Assembly: GCF_018417635.1 (NCBI RefSeq)
Contig: NZ_CP071007.1
Span: 434,001-498,000 of the forward strand
DNA from: Pseudomonas sp. SORT22
GTDB taxonomy: Bacteria > Pseudomonadota > Gammaproteobacteria > Pseudomonadales > Pseudomonadaceae
Length of the DNA: 64,000 nucleotides
Direction: 5' to 3'
The position numbers and the translations under genes were made by a program. Positions 26,931-36,338 of this stretch are shown here, piece by piece. The notes under the pieces were generated by a model. The model saw nothing but the letters and a program-made list of their open reading frames with translations, was not told the DNA's origin and ran no database searches. The first letter of the stretch is position 1, and the number at the start of each line of letters is the position of its first letter.

Positions 26931-28741
26931 GCCGATGGGTCCTCCGAAGTGGGTAGGGTGGCGCCGGGCTTGGCGATGCGCAGTTGCAGGGTAAGCAGGG
27001 CGCCGCCTTCCGGGTGGTTGCCCAGCAGCAGCTCGCCGCCCAGCGCCCGCATCAAGGTATCGCAGATTGCCAGGCCCAGGCCAAGGCCCTGGGTGCGCGT
27101 CTTGGTGGTGAAAAACGGCTCGCGGGCGCGGGCCAGGGCCTGGCTGCTGAAGCCCGGACCGTTGTCGCGTATGTACAGGTAGACGTTGCCATCGCGCTGT
27201 TCGGCACTGAGCCAGAGTTTGCGCGGGTTGGCTTTTTCGGTCAGCGCGTCGAGGGCGTTGGCCAGCAGGTTGCCGAGCACCTGGCGCAAGCGGGTTTCGC
27301 CGGCCTGGACCCACAGGGTTGCCTCTGGCAGGTCGCGCACCAGTTCCACGGCCATTGCCCGCCGACGCTTGGCCAGCAGCGCCAGTGCGTCGTCCAGCGC
27401 CGGCTGCAGGGCCACGCTTTCCGGGGCGTGGCGGTCGCGGCGGGCGAAGGCGCGCAGATGGGCGATGATCGAGGCCATGCGCCCGGTCAGTTCGCTGATC
27501 AGCTTAAGGTTGCTGCGGGCATCGTCGGTGCGCTGATGATCGAGGAGGATCTCGGCGTTCTCGGCATAGCTGCGGATCGCCGCCAGCGGCTGGTTGAGTT
27601 CGTGGCTGATGCTTGCCGACATGGTGCCCAGTACCGACAACTTGCCGGCCTGCACCAGCTCGTCCTGGGCGCGCACCAGTTCTTGCTGGGCCTGTTCGCG
27701 CTCCAGCACTTCTTCCTTGAGGCGGCTGTTGAGGCCTTCGAGGTCGGCAGTGCGCTCGATCACGCGCTTTTCCAGCTCCTGGCGGCCGTGGGCTTCAAAG
27801 TCGATGCGGTCCATGTAGTGGCGGCGCCGCTGCATGATCAGGCCAAGCAGCAGCATCAGCACCAGCAAGGTGGCGCCGCCGATGGCCACCACCGTGCGTA
27901 CCGAGCGGTCGATCAGCGTGCGCGGGGCGAGGATGCTGACCTGCCAGCCGGTCTCGTCGATAGCCTGGGTCTGGGTCAGCCAGGCCTTGGGGTCGAGGGT
28001 CAGCGGCTTGGGTGACTGGGTCGGGTAGGGCTGGATGGCAACGATGGCTTCGCGCTCGGCGTCGCTCAATGGCCGGGTGGCACGGAAGCGCCAGTCGGGG
28101 CGCGAGGTCAGGATCACCACGCCATTGTGGTCGGTCAGCAGCAACTGCTCCGGGGTCTTGCCCCAGAGGGTTTCGGTATGGTCCAGATCGACCTTGACCA
28201 CCAGCGCGCCGATCACCTGATCGCGGTCGCGCACCGCGGCGGCGAAGAAGTAACCACGCTTGGCCGAGGTAGTACCCTGGCCGAAGAAGCGCCCCAGGCG
28301 CCCGGCAATGGCTTCGCTGAAATAAGGGCGGAAGGCAAAGTTGCGGCCGATGAAACTGTCGTGCTTGTCCCAGTTGGAGGCCGCCAGGGTGTTGCCGTTG
28401 GCGTCCATCAGGTACATGACTTCGGCGCCGGTCTGGGTGGCGATGTCCTTGAGCAGGCGGTTGGCGTTGGTCAGGGTTTCCAGGCGCAGCGGGTCGGCCA
28501 GCACTGCGCGCAGGGCCGGCAGGTCGCCGAGGATCTGCGGCAGGGTTTCGTAACGGTGCAGGGTGCCGAGCAGGTTGGCCACGTAGAGGTCGAGGGTCTG
28601 GCGGTTCTGTCCGGCCAGTTCGTCCTGGTAGTGGCGCTCGGCGAGGTGCTGCAACGGCCACAGCAAGGGTGCCAGGCACACGGCAAGGATGGCTAGGCTG
28701 CGCCAGCGAGGGCGGCGGGGTACGGGTGGAGTTATGTTCAT
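26927..28741 (-). CDS. dctB: DctB, C4-dicarboxylate sensor kinase
   Basis: 604-residue inner-membrane sensor. First membrane helix near 16-36, a periplasmic double-Cache-type domain to about 285 (YLMDANGNTLAASNW, YFFAAAVRDRDQVIGALVVKVDL), a second helix around 290-312, a coiled-coil linker, then the kinase core: H-box SASISHELNQPLAAIRSYAENAE, N-box NLLANALDAL, G1 DNGPGF and GLGLGLAICDTL. It controls DctD. The start ATG 28741 lies 35 bp after the rmlD stop, so it could also be transcribed from the rml promoter. Confidence 0.87.
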   Translation of the reverse strand: MNITPPVPRRPRWRSLAILAVCLAPLLWPLQHLAERHYQDELAGQNRQTLDLYVANLLGTLHRYETLPQILGDLPALRAVLADPLRLETLTNANRLLKDIATQTGAEVMYLMDANGNTLAASNWDKHDSFIGRNFAFRPYFSEAIAGRLGRFFGQGTTSAKRGYFFAAAVRDRDQVIGALVVKVDLDHTETLWGKTPEQLLLTDHNGVVILTSRPDWRFRATRPLSDAEREAIVAIQPYPTQSPKPLTLDPKAWLTQTQAIDETGWQVSILAPRTLIDRSVRTVVAIGGATLLVLMLLLGLIMQRRRHYMDRIDFEAHGRQELEKRVIERTADLEGLNSRLKEEVLEREQAQQELVRAQDELVQAGKLSVLGTMSASISHELNQPLAAIRSYAENAEILLDHQRTDDARSNLKLISELTGRMASIIAHLRAFARRDRHAPESVALQPALDDALALLAKRRRAMAVELVRDLPEATLWVQAGETRLRQVLGNLLANALDALTEKANPRKLWLSAEQRDGNVYLYIRDNGPGFSSQALARAREPFFTTKTRTQGLGLGLAICDTLMRALGGELLLGNHPEGGALLTLQLRIAKPGATLPTSEDPSA

Positions 28742-28776
28742 CGCAACTGCGCCAGAATGATCTGGCGCATTATGCG

Positions 28777-29652
28777 CTACTTCAGGCAGTCGATCAGCGC
28801 CTGCTGCCAGTGCGGCTGGCTGACGTGCCACTCGCGTTGCAGGCGGCTGCAATCGAGGCGCGAGTTCAGCGGGCGGCGAGCCGGGGTCGGATAGTCGCTG
28901 GAGGCGATTGGCAACAGCTTGGCGCAGGGCAGGCCTTGAACCTTGAGTTGCTCGCCAATGGCCTGGGCAAAACCGAACCACGAGGTCTCCCCTTGCGCGG
29001 TCAGGTGATAGACACCCCAGGCACCGGCCTGGCCAGCCTGCCAGCGTTCGACCAGGGCACGGGTGCTGCGGGCGATGGTGCCCGCCCAGGTCGGCGCGCC
29101 GATCTGGTCGGCGACGATGCGCAGCTCGGGCTTATCCTGCAGCAGGCGCTGCATGGTCAGCAGGAAGTTGCGTCCGTGGCGTGAGTACACCCAGCTGGTA
29201 CGCAGGATCAGATGCTGGCCACCTACCGCGGCAATCGCCTGTTCGCCGGCCAGCTTGCTGTGGCCGTAGACGCCGAGCGGGTTGGGCTCGTCGCCCTCCG
29301 TGTAAGGGGTGGCCTTGCTGCCATCGAACACGTAGTCGGTGGAGTAGTGGATCAGCGGAATGCCAAGCTTCGCGGCTTCCTCGGCAAAAATGCCAGGGGC
29401 CTGGGCGTTGATCGCAAAGGCCAGATCCGGCTCGTTTTCGGCCTGATCCACCGCAGTGTGGGCCGCGGCGTTGATGATCAGGTCGGGCTTGAGCTGCTGC
29501 ACCTGGCCACGGATGGCTTCGGGGTACGCCAGGTTGAGCTGGTCACTGCCCAGGACGTGCAACTGCGCCAGGTTGCCCAGTTGCTGTTGCAGCGCCTGGG
29601 AAACCTGGCCGTTGCGGCCGGCGATAAGGATGCGCGGTTGGCTGTGCTTCAC
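28777..29652 (-). CDS. rmlD: RmlD, dTDP-4-dehydrorhamnose reductase
   Basis: 291-residue SDR-family enzyme making dTDP-L-rhamnose, the last step of the pathway. NAD(P)-binding GRNGQVSQALQ at the N-terminus, STDYVFDG and the catalytic YxxxK in YGHSK (about residues 128-132). It is the last of four overlapping rml genes; its start overlaps the rmlC stop by 4 bp. Product feeds LPS core/O-antigen and rhamnolipid-type glycoconjugates. Confidence 0.95.
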   Translation of the reverse strand: MKHSQPRILIAGRNGQVSQALQQQLGNLAQLHVLGSDQLNLAYPEAIRGQVQQLKPDLIINAAAHTAVDQAENEPDLAFAINAQAPGIFAEEAAKLGIPLIHYSTDYVFDGSKATPYTEGDEPNPLGVYGHSKLAGEQAIAAVGGQHLILRTSWVYSRHGRNFLLTMQRLLQDKPELRIVADQIGAPTWAGTIARSTRALVERWQAGQAGAWGVYHLTAQGETSWFGFAQAIGEQLKVQGLPCAKLLPIASSDYPTPARRPLNSRLDCSRLQREWHVSQPHWQQALIDCLK

Positions 29653-30194
29653 GGGAACAGGTCTGCCTCATGCAGGAACTTGCCGACCTGGTCCTTGGCT
29701 GAAAGCACCGGTGCGCTTTCAAGTTCCCAGTCGATCGCCAGGTCCGGGTCATCCCAGCGGATGCAGCGCTCGGCAGACGGCACATAGTAGTCAGTGGTCT
29801 TGTAGAGAAACTCGGCGAAGTCGCTCAGCACCAGAAAACCATGGGCAAAGCCCTTGGGAATCCACAACTGGCGATTGTTCTGGGCCGAAAGCCTGACACT
29901 GACCCAACGGCCAAAGGTCGGTGAGTGGCGGCGGATATCGACGGCCACATCCAGCACTTCGCCTGCAGTTACCCGCACAAGCTTGTCCTGGGTATGTTCA
30001 ACCTGGTAATGCAAACCGCGCAGCACATTTTTTTGTGAGCCGGAATGATTGTCCTGAACAAAGTGGGCATCAATGCCTGTTGCTTCCTGGAACGAGCGCT
30101 CATTGAAGCTCTCGAAGAAAAAGCCTCGTTCATCACCGAAGACCTTCGGCTCGATCACAAGAACATCAGGCAGCGCGCTGGCTGTTACTTTCAT
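29649..30194 (-). CDS. rmlC: RmlC, dTDP-4-dehydrorhamnose 3,5-epimerase
   Basis: 181-residue cupin-fold epimerase. The active-site His is in the DNHSGSQKNVLRGLHYQ segment (about residues 48-64), and QLWIPKGFAHGFLVLSD and the LYKTTDYYVPSAER segment (catalytic Tyr region) are typical. ATG 30194 overlaps the rmlA stop (TAATG). Third gene of rmlBACD. Confidence 0.95.
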   Translation of the reverse strand: MKVTASALPDVLVIEPKVFGDERGFFFESFNERSFQEATGIDAHFVQDNHSGSQKNVLRGLHYQVEHTQDKLVRVTAGEVLDVAVDIRRHSPTFGRWVSVRLSAQNNRQLWIPKGFAHGFLVLSDFAEFLYKTTDYYVPSAERCIRWDDPDLAIDWELESAPVLSAKDQVGKFLHEADLFP

Positions 30195-31066
30195 TAACGT
30201 TTCCCTACGAGACCGAACAGGTACTGACCGTAGCCGGTCTTGCCGAACATCTTGCCTCGCTCCAGCAGATGCGCTTCATCGATCCAGCCCTGCTGGTACG
30301 CGATTTCTTCAAGGCAGGCGACCTTGAGGCCCTGACGGTGTTCGATGGTCTGCACGTATTGCGATGCTTCCAGGAGACTGTCGTGGGTGCCGGTGTCCAG
30401 CCAGGCGAAACCGCGCCCGAGCAACTGGACATTGAGGTCGCCGCGCTTGAGATAGGCGTTGTTGATGTCGGTGATCTCCAGCTCGCCGCGTGGCGAAGGT
30501 TTGACCGCCTTGGCGATCTCGACCACGTCGTTATCGTAGAAATACAGGCCTGTCACTGCGTAACTGGACTTGGGTTGTGCCGGTTTCTCTTCGATGGAAA
30601 GGGCGCGGCCTTCATCGTCGAATTCGACGACGCCGAAACGCTCCGGGTCCTTGACCCAGTAGCCGAACACGGTGGCACCGGCACCCTGCTGGGCTGCCTT
30701 GCGCAACTGCGGAGTGAAGCCCTGACCGTGGAAAATGTTGTCGCCCAGGATCAGGCACACCGAATCATCACCAATGAATTCTTCGCCGATCAGGAAGGCC
30801 TGTGCCAGGCCGTCCGGAGAGGGCTGCTCGGCATAGCTCATTTCGATACCGAACTGGCTGCCATCACCCAGCAGTTGCTTGTAGTGCGGAAGATCCTGCG
30901 GGGTGGAGATCAGCAGGATTTCGCGAATACCGGCCAGCATCAGTACCGAGATCGGGTAGTAGATCATCGGTTTGTCGTAGATCGGCAGCAGTTGCTTGGA
31001 AACACCCAGGGTGATGGGGTGCAGGCGGGTGCCGGAGCCGCCCGCCAGGACGATACCTTTGGTCAT
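30194..31066 (-). CDS. rmlA: RmlA, glucose-1-phosphate thymidylyltransferase
   Basis: 290-residue nucleotidyltransferase making dTDP-glucose, the first committed step, and the allosteric control point inhibited by dTDP-rhamnose. Signature [35 protein letters not shown] at the N-terminus and [13 protein letters not shown]. Start ATG 31066 overlaps the rmlB stop (ATGA); the reading frame is open further upstream but that reads through rmlB. Confidence 0.96.
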   Translation of the reverse strand: MTKGIVLAGGSGTRLHPITLGVSKQLLPIYDKPMIYYPISVLMLAGIREILLISTPQDLPHYKQLLGDGSQFGIEMSYAEQPSPDGLAQAFLIGEEFIGDDSVCLILGDNIFHGQGFTPQLRKAAQQGAGATVFGYWVKDPERFGVVEFDDEGRALSIEEKPAQPKSSYAVTGLYFYDNDVVEIAKAVKPSPRGELEITDINNAYLKRGDLNVQLLGRGFAWLDTGTHDSLLEASQYVQTIEHRQGLKVACLEEIAYQQGWIDEAHLLERGKMFGKTGYGQYLFGLVGKR

Positions 31067-32145
31067 GCAATCAGATCCTTGAATTCGCTGGCGCCCAGGC
31101 GCTGGCCTTGATAACTGCCGTCTTGTACCCGCTGGCACCATTGCAGGTTGTCCAGGTACCACTGTACGGTCTTGCGCAGCCCGGTCTCGAAGGTTTCTTC
31201 GGGAACCCAGCCCAGTTCACGCTCGATCTTGCTGGCATCGATCGCGTAGCGCTGGTCGTGGCCAGGGCGATCCTGAACGTAGGTGATCAGGTCGGCGTAG
31301 TTGGCAATGCCAGCCGGACGTTGTGGCGCCAGCTCTTCGAGCAGGGCACAGATGCCGCGTACGACGTCGATGTTCTTCTGCTCGTTGTGGCCGCCAATGT
31401 TGTAGGTCTCGCCAACTTTGCCTTCGGTTACCACCTTGAGCAGGGCGCGGGCATGGTCTTCGACGAACAGCCAGTCACGCACCTGCAGGCCGTTGCCATA
31501 CACAGGCAACGGCTTGCCCGCCAGGGCATTGAGGATCACCAGCGGAATGAGTTTTTCCGGGAAGTGGAACGGCCCGTAGTTGTTCGAGCAGTTGGTGATC
31601 AGCACCGGCAGGCCATAGGTGCGCTGCCAGGCGCGGACCAGGTGGTCGGACGCAGCCTTGCTGGCGGAGTAGGGCGAGCTTGGTGCGTAAGGCGTGGTTT
31701 CGGTGAACAGGTCATCGACGCCATGCAGGTCGCCATACACTTCGTCGGTGGAAATGTGATGGAAACGGAACGCCGTGCGCTCATCGGCCGGCAGGCTCAG
31801 CCAGTAGGCGCGAGTTGCCTCGAGCAGGCTGTAGGTGCCGACGATATTGGTCTGGATGAAGTCCGAAGGGCCGTCGATCGAGCGGTCGACATGCGACTCT
31901 GCCGCCAGGTGCATGATCGCATGTGGCTTGAAGCGCTCAAGCACAGCGCTAACGGTGGCCTGATCGACGATATCCGCCTGGACGAACTCATAGCGGGTGT
32001 CGGTCGCGATACTGGTCAGCGATTCCAGATTGCCTGCATAGGTCAGTTTGTCGAGGTTGAGCACTTCGTGCTCGGTATTGGTGATCAGGTGACGCACCAG
32101 CGCCGAGCCGATAAAGCCGGCCCCGCCGGTGATAAGAATTCGCAT
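31063..32145 (-). CDS. rmlB: RmlB, dTDP-glucose 4,6-dehydratase
   Basis: 360-residue extended SDR enzyme. [10 protein letters not shown] at the N-terminus binds NAD; catalytic STDEVYGDL and the [11 protein letters not shown]xxxK (about residues 163-167) are present. First gene of the rml operon; ATG 32145 is chosen over the 25-codon extension because [13 protein letters not shown] is the family N-terminus. The divergent 214-bp gap to the aminotransferase fusion gene (32146-32359) should hold both promoters, but I see no clear consensus box there. Confidence 0.95.
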   Translation of the reverse strand: MRILITGGAGFIGSALVRHLITNTEHEVLNLDKLTYAGNLESLTSIATDTRYEFVQADIVDQATVSAVLERFKPHAIMHLAAESHVDRSIDGPSDFIQTNIVGTYSLLEATRAYWLSLPADERTAFRFHHISTDEVYGDLHGVDDLFTETTPYAPSSPYSASKAASDHLVRAWQRTYGLPVLITNCSNNYGPFHFPEKLIPLVILNALAGKPLPVYGNGLQVRDWLFVEDHARALLKVVTEGKVGETYNIGGHNEQKNIDVVRGICALLEELAPQRPAGIANYADLITYVQDRPGHDQRYAIDASKIERELGWVPEETFETGLRKTVQWYLDNLQWCQRVQDGSYQGQRLGASEFKDLIA

Positions 32146-32359
32146 GTCGGACTGCCTTTCTTCCGTAACTGACATTGAACTTAGGGTGCACAGCTTGTGG
32201 CCGGGTGCAGGCAGGCGCAAGCAAAAAGCGCCGAACAGTCCTTCTTACCCGGGGTGCTCGATAAAACTGAGCAAATGTTGCGCAATTTTAGCCGTTATTC
32301 TTGCCAACCGGCACAAGCAGTGGCGATATAGGCAACAAAAAAATGAGGTCCCCCTGCCC

Positions 32360-35269
32360 ATGTCGCTCAGTACCCTGATCCATCGCTCCAGCCAGCCATG
32401 CCCTGAAGTCAGTGAACAGCAGGCCGCAACCCTGTTGCAGGAACACTTTGGCTTGAGCGGCTCATTGCAGGCATTGGGCAGCCAGCAAGACCTGAATTTT
32501 CTTATCGATTCGGACCATGGGCGCTACGTGCTGAAGGTTTGCCATGGCGCCTATGCCGAGCAGGAACTGCAAGCCCAGCATGCCGCCCTCGGCTTCCTGC
32601 GCGATCAGCGGCTGCCAGTGCCTGCGGTGCAGGCTGCCCGATCCGGTGAGCAACTGTTGACGGTGACTGTCGACGGCCAACCGCTACGCGTGCGCTTGCT
32701 CGACTATATAGAAGGCCAGTCACTGACCCGCATCAAGCACATGGAGCCGCGCCTGGTAGCTGAGCTCGGCCGCCTGTGCGCGCGGGTCGACCAGGCTCTG
32801 GCCAGTTTCACTCACCCGGGCCTTGAGCGCACATTGCAGTGGGATCCGCGTCATGCCCAGGCGTTGATCAATCACCTGTTGCCGATACTGGATAACAACC
32901 CGCAGCAAGCCAGGGTAAAAGCCGCCGCAGATCAGGCCTGGGAACATCTGCAGCCGTTGATCAAGGATCTGCCATCGCAAGCCGTGCACCTGGACATCAC
33001 CGATGACAACGCCGTATGGGCGCGTGATGAGCAGCGCCAGTGGCAACTGCAGGGGGTCATCGATTTCGGCGACCTGATGCACACCTGGCGCATTGCCGAC
33101 CTCTCGGTCACCTGCGCGGCCTTGCTGCACCACGCCGAAGGCGATCCCCTGCGCATCTTGCCGGCGATCGAGGCTTATCATGCGCTCAACCCGCTGAGCG
33201 CCGCCGAACTCAACGCCTTGTGGCCATTGGTGGTGGCCCGCGCTGCGGTGCTGGTATTGAGCAGCGAGCAACAACTGAGCGTCGACCCCGGCAACAGCTA
33301 TAGCCGGGACAATCTGGCCCATGAGTGGGAAATTTTCGACGTCGCTACCAGCGTGCCTTCCGAACTGATGCAGGCGGCGATTCTGCAGGCGAGCGGGCAT
33401 GAGCTGCCTGCGCTGGCGCTGGAAGACTCGGCGCCACTCCTGCCTGCCTCGGTGGCCGCCCGGGTGATTGGCGTGGATCTTGGTGTGCTCAGTGAGCATT
33501 ACCAGGCCGGCAACTGGGAGCAAGCCGGCATTGATCAGCGCGTGCTGGCGCAGCAGGCCAGTGCTTCAGGCGCTGCCAGCAGCCTGTATGGGCAGTACCG
33601 CCTGTCGCAGACCCACATCGACAATCCCGCTGAACCTGCGACGTGCGCCCTGCATGTCGAACTGCATCTGCCTTGCGCCACGGTGCTCCAGGCTCCTTGG
33701 GCCGGGACCTGGCACCAATATGGCGAAGACAGCGGCTGCCTTGAGGGTAATGAATGCAGCCTGTGGTTGCACGGGCTGGATCAGACGCCGGCCGACGGGG
33801 AGGCATTGGCCATCGGACAGTCTCTGGGCACCACTGGCGCAGTGTTGACGGTCCAGTTATGCCGGGTGGCCGGCTTGTATCCGCCAGCTTTTGTCGTGCC
33901 TTCGCGGGCCCAGGCCTGGCAGGCACTGTGCCCCTCGCCGCAAGCCATCCTCGGCTTTGCCTGCGACGCCGAACCGCTGGTCGATGCCCAGGCTTTGCTG
34001 GCTCGGCGCGATGCCAGTTTCGCCCGCTCGCAAAAACACTATTACCAGCAGCCGCCGCATATCGAGCGCGGCTGGCGCAACTACTTGTTCGACATGCAGG
34101 GGCGGGCCTACCTGGACATGCTCAACAACGTTGCGGTGCTCGGCCACGGGCACCCGCGCATGGTCGCCGAGTCGGCGCGGCAATGGTCGTTGCTCAATAC
34201 CAACTCGCGTTTTCATTATGCCGCCATCGCCGAATTCTCCGAGCGCTTGCTGGCCCTGGCACCGAGCGGCATGGACCGGGTGTTTCTGGTCAACAGTGGC
34301 ACCGAGGCCAACGACCTGGCGATCCGCCTGGCCTGGGCCTACAGCGGTGGGCGTGACCTGCTGAGCGTACTTGAGGCCTATCACGGCTGGTCGGTGGCCA
34401 CCGATGCGATTTCCACCTCCATCGCCGACAACCCCCAGGCCTTGAGCACCCGGCCGGACTGGGTTCACCCGGTGATCGCGCCCAACACCTATCGCGGCGC
34501 CTACCGTGGCGCCGAGAGCGCCGCCGACTATCTGCGCGACGTCGATGCCAAGCTCGATGCGCTGGCTGCCGAGCAGCGGCAACTGGCCGGGTTCATCTGC
34601 GAGCCGGTGTACGGCAATGCCGGCGGCATCTCGTTGCCTGCGGGTTACCTGCAGCAAGCCTATGCCAAGGTGCGGGCGGCGGGCGGGGTATGCATCGCCG
34701 ACGAAGTGCAGGTCGGCTATGGCCGGCTGGGCACCTGGTTCTGGGGTTTTGAAGAGCAGGGCGTGGTGCCGGACATCATCACCATGGCCAAGGGCATGGG
34801 CAACGGCCAGCCACTGGGCGCGGTCATCACCCGCCGGGAGATTGCCGAGGCGCTGGAAGCCGAGGGCTATTTCTTCTCCTCCGCCGGCGGCAGCCCGGTC
34901 AGTTGCCGAATCGGCATGGCCGTGCTTGATGTCATGGAAGAAGAAGGGCTGTGGGACAACGCCCGGGAAGTCGGCGGCTACTTCAAGTCACGGCTGCAAC
35001 AATTGGTCGATAAACATCCGCTGGCGGGTGCCGTGCACGGCTCCGGCTTCTACCTGGGGCTGGAACTGGTGCGTGACCGCCAGAGCCTGGAGCCGGCCAG
35101 TGCCGAGACTACCCTTCTGTGCAACCGCCTGCGTGACCTGGGTATCTTCATGCAGCCCACTGGCGATTACCTGAACATTCTCAAGATCAAGCCGCCGATG
35201 TGCACCACCCGCGCGAGCGTGGACTTCTTCGTCGACAGCATCGACCGGGTACTGTTGGAAGACCTGTAA
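32360..35269 (+). CDS. Fused APH-type kinase / M23-like / class-III aminotransferase
   Basis: 969 residues in three parts. Residues about 35-300: an APH/choline-kinase-like kinase with HLDITDDNAVW (catalytic loop) and VIDFGDL (metal Asp), close to hydroxylysine/homoserine-type kinases. Residues about 440-600: a region with the layout of an M23 peptidase (ALHVELHLPCATVLQAPWAG, GEALAIGQSLGTTG) but lacking the HxH metal site, so probably inactive. Residues about 640-969: PLP aminotransferase with LVNSGTEANDLAIRLA and catalytic Lys811 in ITMAKGMGNGQ, and GGSPVSC as in phospholyases. Kinase plus phospholyase activity on an amino-alcohol or hydroxyamino acid is inferred from known fusions. A GAGG site precedes ATG 32360; neighbours aguBA suggest amine catabolism. 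Confidence 0.8.
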   Translation: MSLSTLIHRSSQPCPEVSEQQAATLLQEHFGLSGSLQALGSQQDLNFLIDSDHGRYVLKVCHGAYAEQELQAQHAALGFLRDQRLPVPAVQAARSGEQLLTVTVDGQPLRVRLLDYIEGQSLTRIKHMEPRLVAELGRLCARVDQALASFTHPGLERTLQWDPRHAQALINHLLPILDNNPQQARVKAAADQAWEHLQPLIKDLPSQAVHLDITDDNAVWARDEQRQWQLQGVIDFGDLMHTWRIADLSVTCAALLHHAEGDPLRILPAIEAYHALNPLSAAELNALWPLVVARAAVLVLSSEQQLSVDPGNSYSRDNLAHEWEIFDVATSVPSELMQAAILQASGHELPALALEDSAPLLPASVAARVIGVDLGVLSEHYQAGNWEQAGIDQRVLAQQASASGAASSLYGQYRLSQTHIDNPAEPATCALHVELHLPCATVLQAPWAGTWHQYGEDSGCLEGNECSLWLHGLDQTPADGEALAIGQSLGTTGAVLTVQLCRVAGLYPPAFVVPSRAQAWQALCPSPQAILGFACDAEPLVDAQALLARRDASFARSQKHYYQQPPHIERGWRNYLFDMQGRAYLDMLNNVAVLGHGHPRMVAESARQWSLLNTNSRFHYAAIAEFSERLLALAPSGMDRVFLVNSGTEANDLAIRLAWAYSGGRDLLSVLEAYHGWSVATDAISTSIADNPQALSTRPDWVHPVIAPNTYRGAYRGAESAADYLRDVDAKLDALAAEQRQLAGFICEPVYGNAGGISLPAGYLQQAYAKVRAAGGVCIADEVQVGYGRLGTWFWGFEEQGVVPDIITMAKGMGNGQPLGAVITRREIAEALEAEGYFFSSAGGSPVSCRIGMAVLDVMEEEGLWDNAREVGGYFKSRLQQLVDKHPLAGAVHGSGFYLGLELVRDRQSLEPASAETTLLCNRLRDLGIFMQPTGDYLNILKIKPPMCTTRASVDFFVDSIDRVLLEDL

Positions 35270-35280
35270 CCCTTGAGCTA

Positions 35281-35323
35281 AAGCCGGTTAATCCGATTGT
35301 TATCGAATTAACCGGCTTTTTTA
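35281..35323 (+). terminator. Terminator after the aminotransferase fusion
   Basis: AAAGCCGGTTAAT (35281-35293) and ATTAACCGGCTTT (35308-35320) form a perfect 13-bp stem over a 14-nt loop, with a T-run of six (35318-35323). Confidence 0.93.
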
Positions 35324-35340
35324 CGCCTGATATTTTCTAT

Positions 35341-35369
35341 TTGACACTTTTAAAGCCGATATTTATCGG
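35341..35369 (+). promoter_or_regulatory. aguB promoter with palindromic operator
   Basis: A TTGACA -35 box is at 35341-35346. A perfect palindrome CCGATA-TT-TATCGG (35356-35369) covers the position where the -10 would lie, and AT-rich TATAAA follows at 35371. This suggests repression of aguBA by a dimeric regulator bound over the promoter; no aguR-type gene is adjacent. Confidence 0.55.
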
Positions 35370-35439
35370 ATATAAATGCCTCCATTATCACCAGGGTGGC
35401 CTGGCCTTGTTGGCCCGAGCACCTGCCGAGGAGGAATGC

Positions 35440-36318
35440 ATGAGCCGCACTGTCACTGTTGCCGCCACCCAGATGGCCTGCTCCTGGGACCGCCAGGGCA
35501 ACCTGGAAACCGCCGAGCGGCTGGTCCGCGAAGCGGCTGCCAAGGGCGCGCAGATCATCCTGATCCAGGAACTGTTCGAAACCCCGTACTTCTGCCAGAA
35601 GCCCAATCCGGACTACCTGCAACTGGCCACAGCGGTTGAAACCAACGCCGCCATCGGTCATTTCCAGAAGCTCGCCAAAGAGCTGCAGGTGGTGCTGCCG
35701 ATCAGCTTCTACGAGCTGGCCGGGCGTGCGCGTTTCAACAGCATCGCGATCATCGATGCCGACGGCAGCAACCTCGGTGTGTACCGCAAGACCCACATTC
35801 CGGATGGCCCCGGCTACCACGAAAAGTACTACTTCAACCCGGGCGACACCGGCTTCAAGGTCTGGCAGACCCGCTACGCGAAAATCGGCGTCGGCATCTG
35901 CTGGGACCAGTGGTTCCCCGAGTGCGCACGCAGCATGGCCCTGCTCGGCGCCGAGGTGCTGTTCTACCCGACCGCCATCGGTAGCGAGCCGCACGACCAG
36001 AGCATCTGCTCGCGCGACCACTGGCAGCGTGTGCAGCAAGGTCATGCCGGTGCCAACCTGATGCCGCTGGTGGCCAGTAACCGTATCGGCCGCGAACAAC
36101 AGGACGGCTACGACATCACCTTCTACGGCTCCTCCTTCATCGCCGACCAGTACGGCGAGAAGGTCCAGGCGCTGAACGAGACCGAGGAGGGTGTGCTGGT
36201 GCATACTTTCGACCTCGATAAACTTGAGCACACCCGCAGTGCCTGGGGTACTTTCCGCGACCGTCGTCCGAATCTGTACGGCCCGCTGAAGACCCTCGAC
36301 GGCGCGCTGCAATCCTGA
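35440..36318 (+). CDS. aguB: AguB, N-carbamoylputrescine amidohydrolase
   Basis: 292-residue nitrilase-family enzyme that converts N-carbamoylputrescine to putrescine, CO2 and ammonia. The catalytic triad is Glu44 ([10 protein letters not shown]), Lys117 ([17 protein letters not shown]) and Cys154 ([11 protein letters not shown]). ATG 35440 has a strong GAGGAGG site 6 nt upstream; an upstream GTG at 35200 reads through the terminator and is rejected. aguA follows after 20 bp, completing agmatine degradation. Confidence 0.96.
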   Translation: MSRTVTVAATQMACSWDRQGNLETAERLVREAAAKGAQIILIQELFETPYFCQKPNPDYLQLATAVETNAAIGHFQKLAKELQVVLPISFYELAGRARFNSIAIIDADGSNLGVYRKTHIPDGPGYHEKYYFNPGDTGFKVWQTRYAKIGVGICWDQWFPECARSMALLGAEVLFYPTAIGSEPHDQSICSRDHWQRVQQGHAGANLMPLVASNRIGREQQDGYDITFYGSSFIADQYGEKVQALNETEEGVLVHTFDLDKLEHTRSAWGTFRDRRPNLYGPLKTLDGALQS

Positions 36319-36338
36319 AAGTTCAGCAAGGATCCTCT

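Noticed and set aside
35200..35439. Upstream extension of aguB from a GTG
   Set aside because: Runs through the aminotransferase stop and its terminator; the ATG at 35440 has a strong ribosome site.
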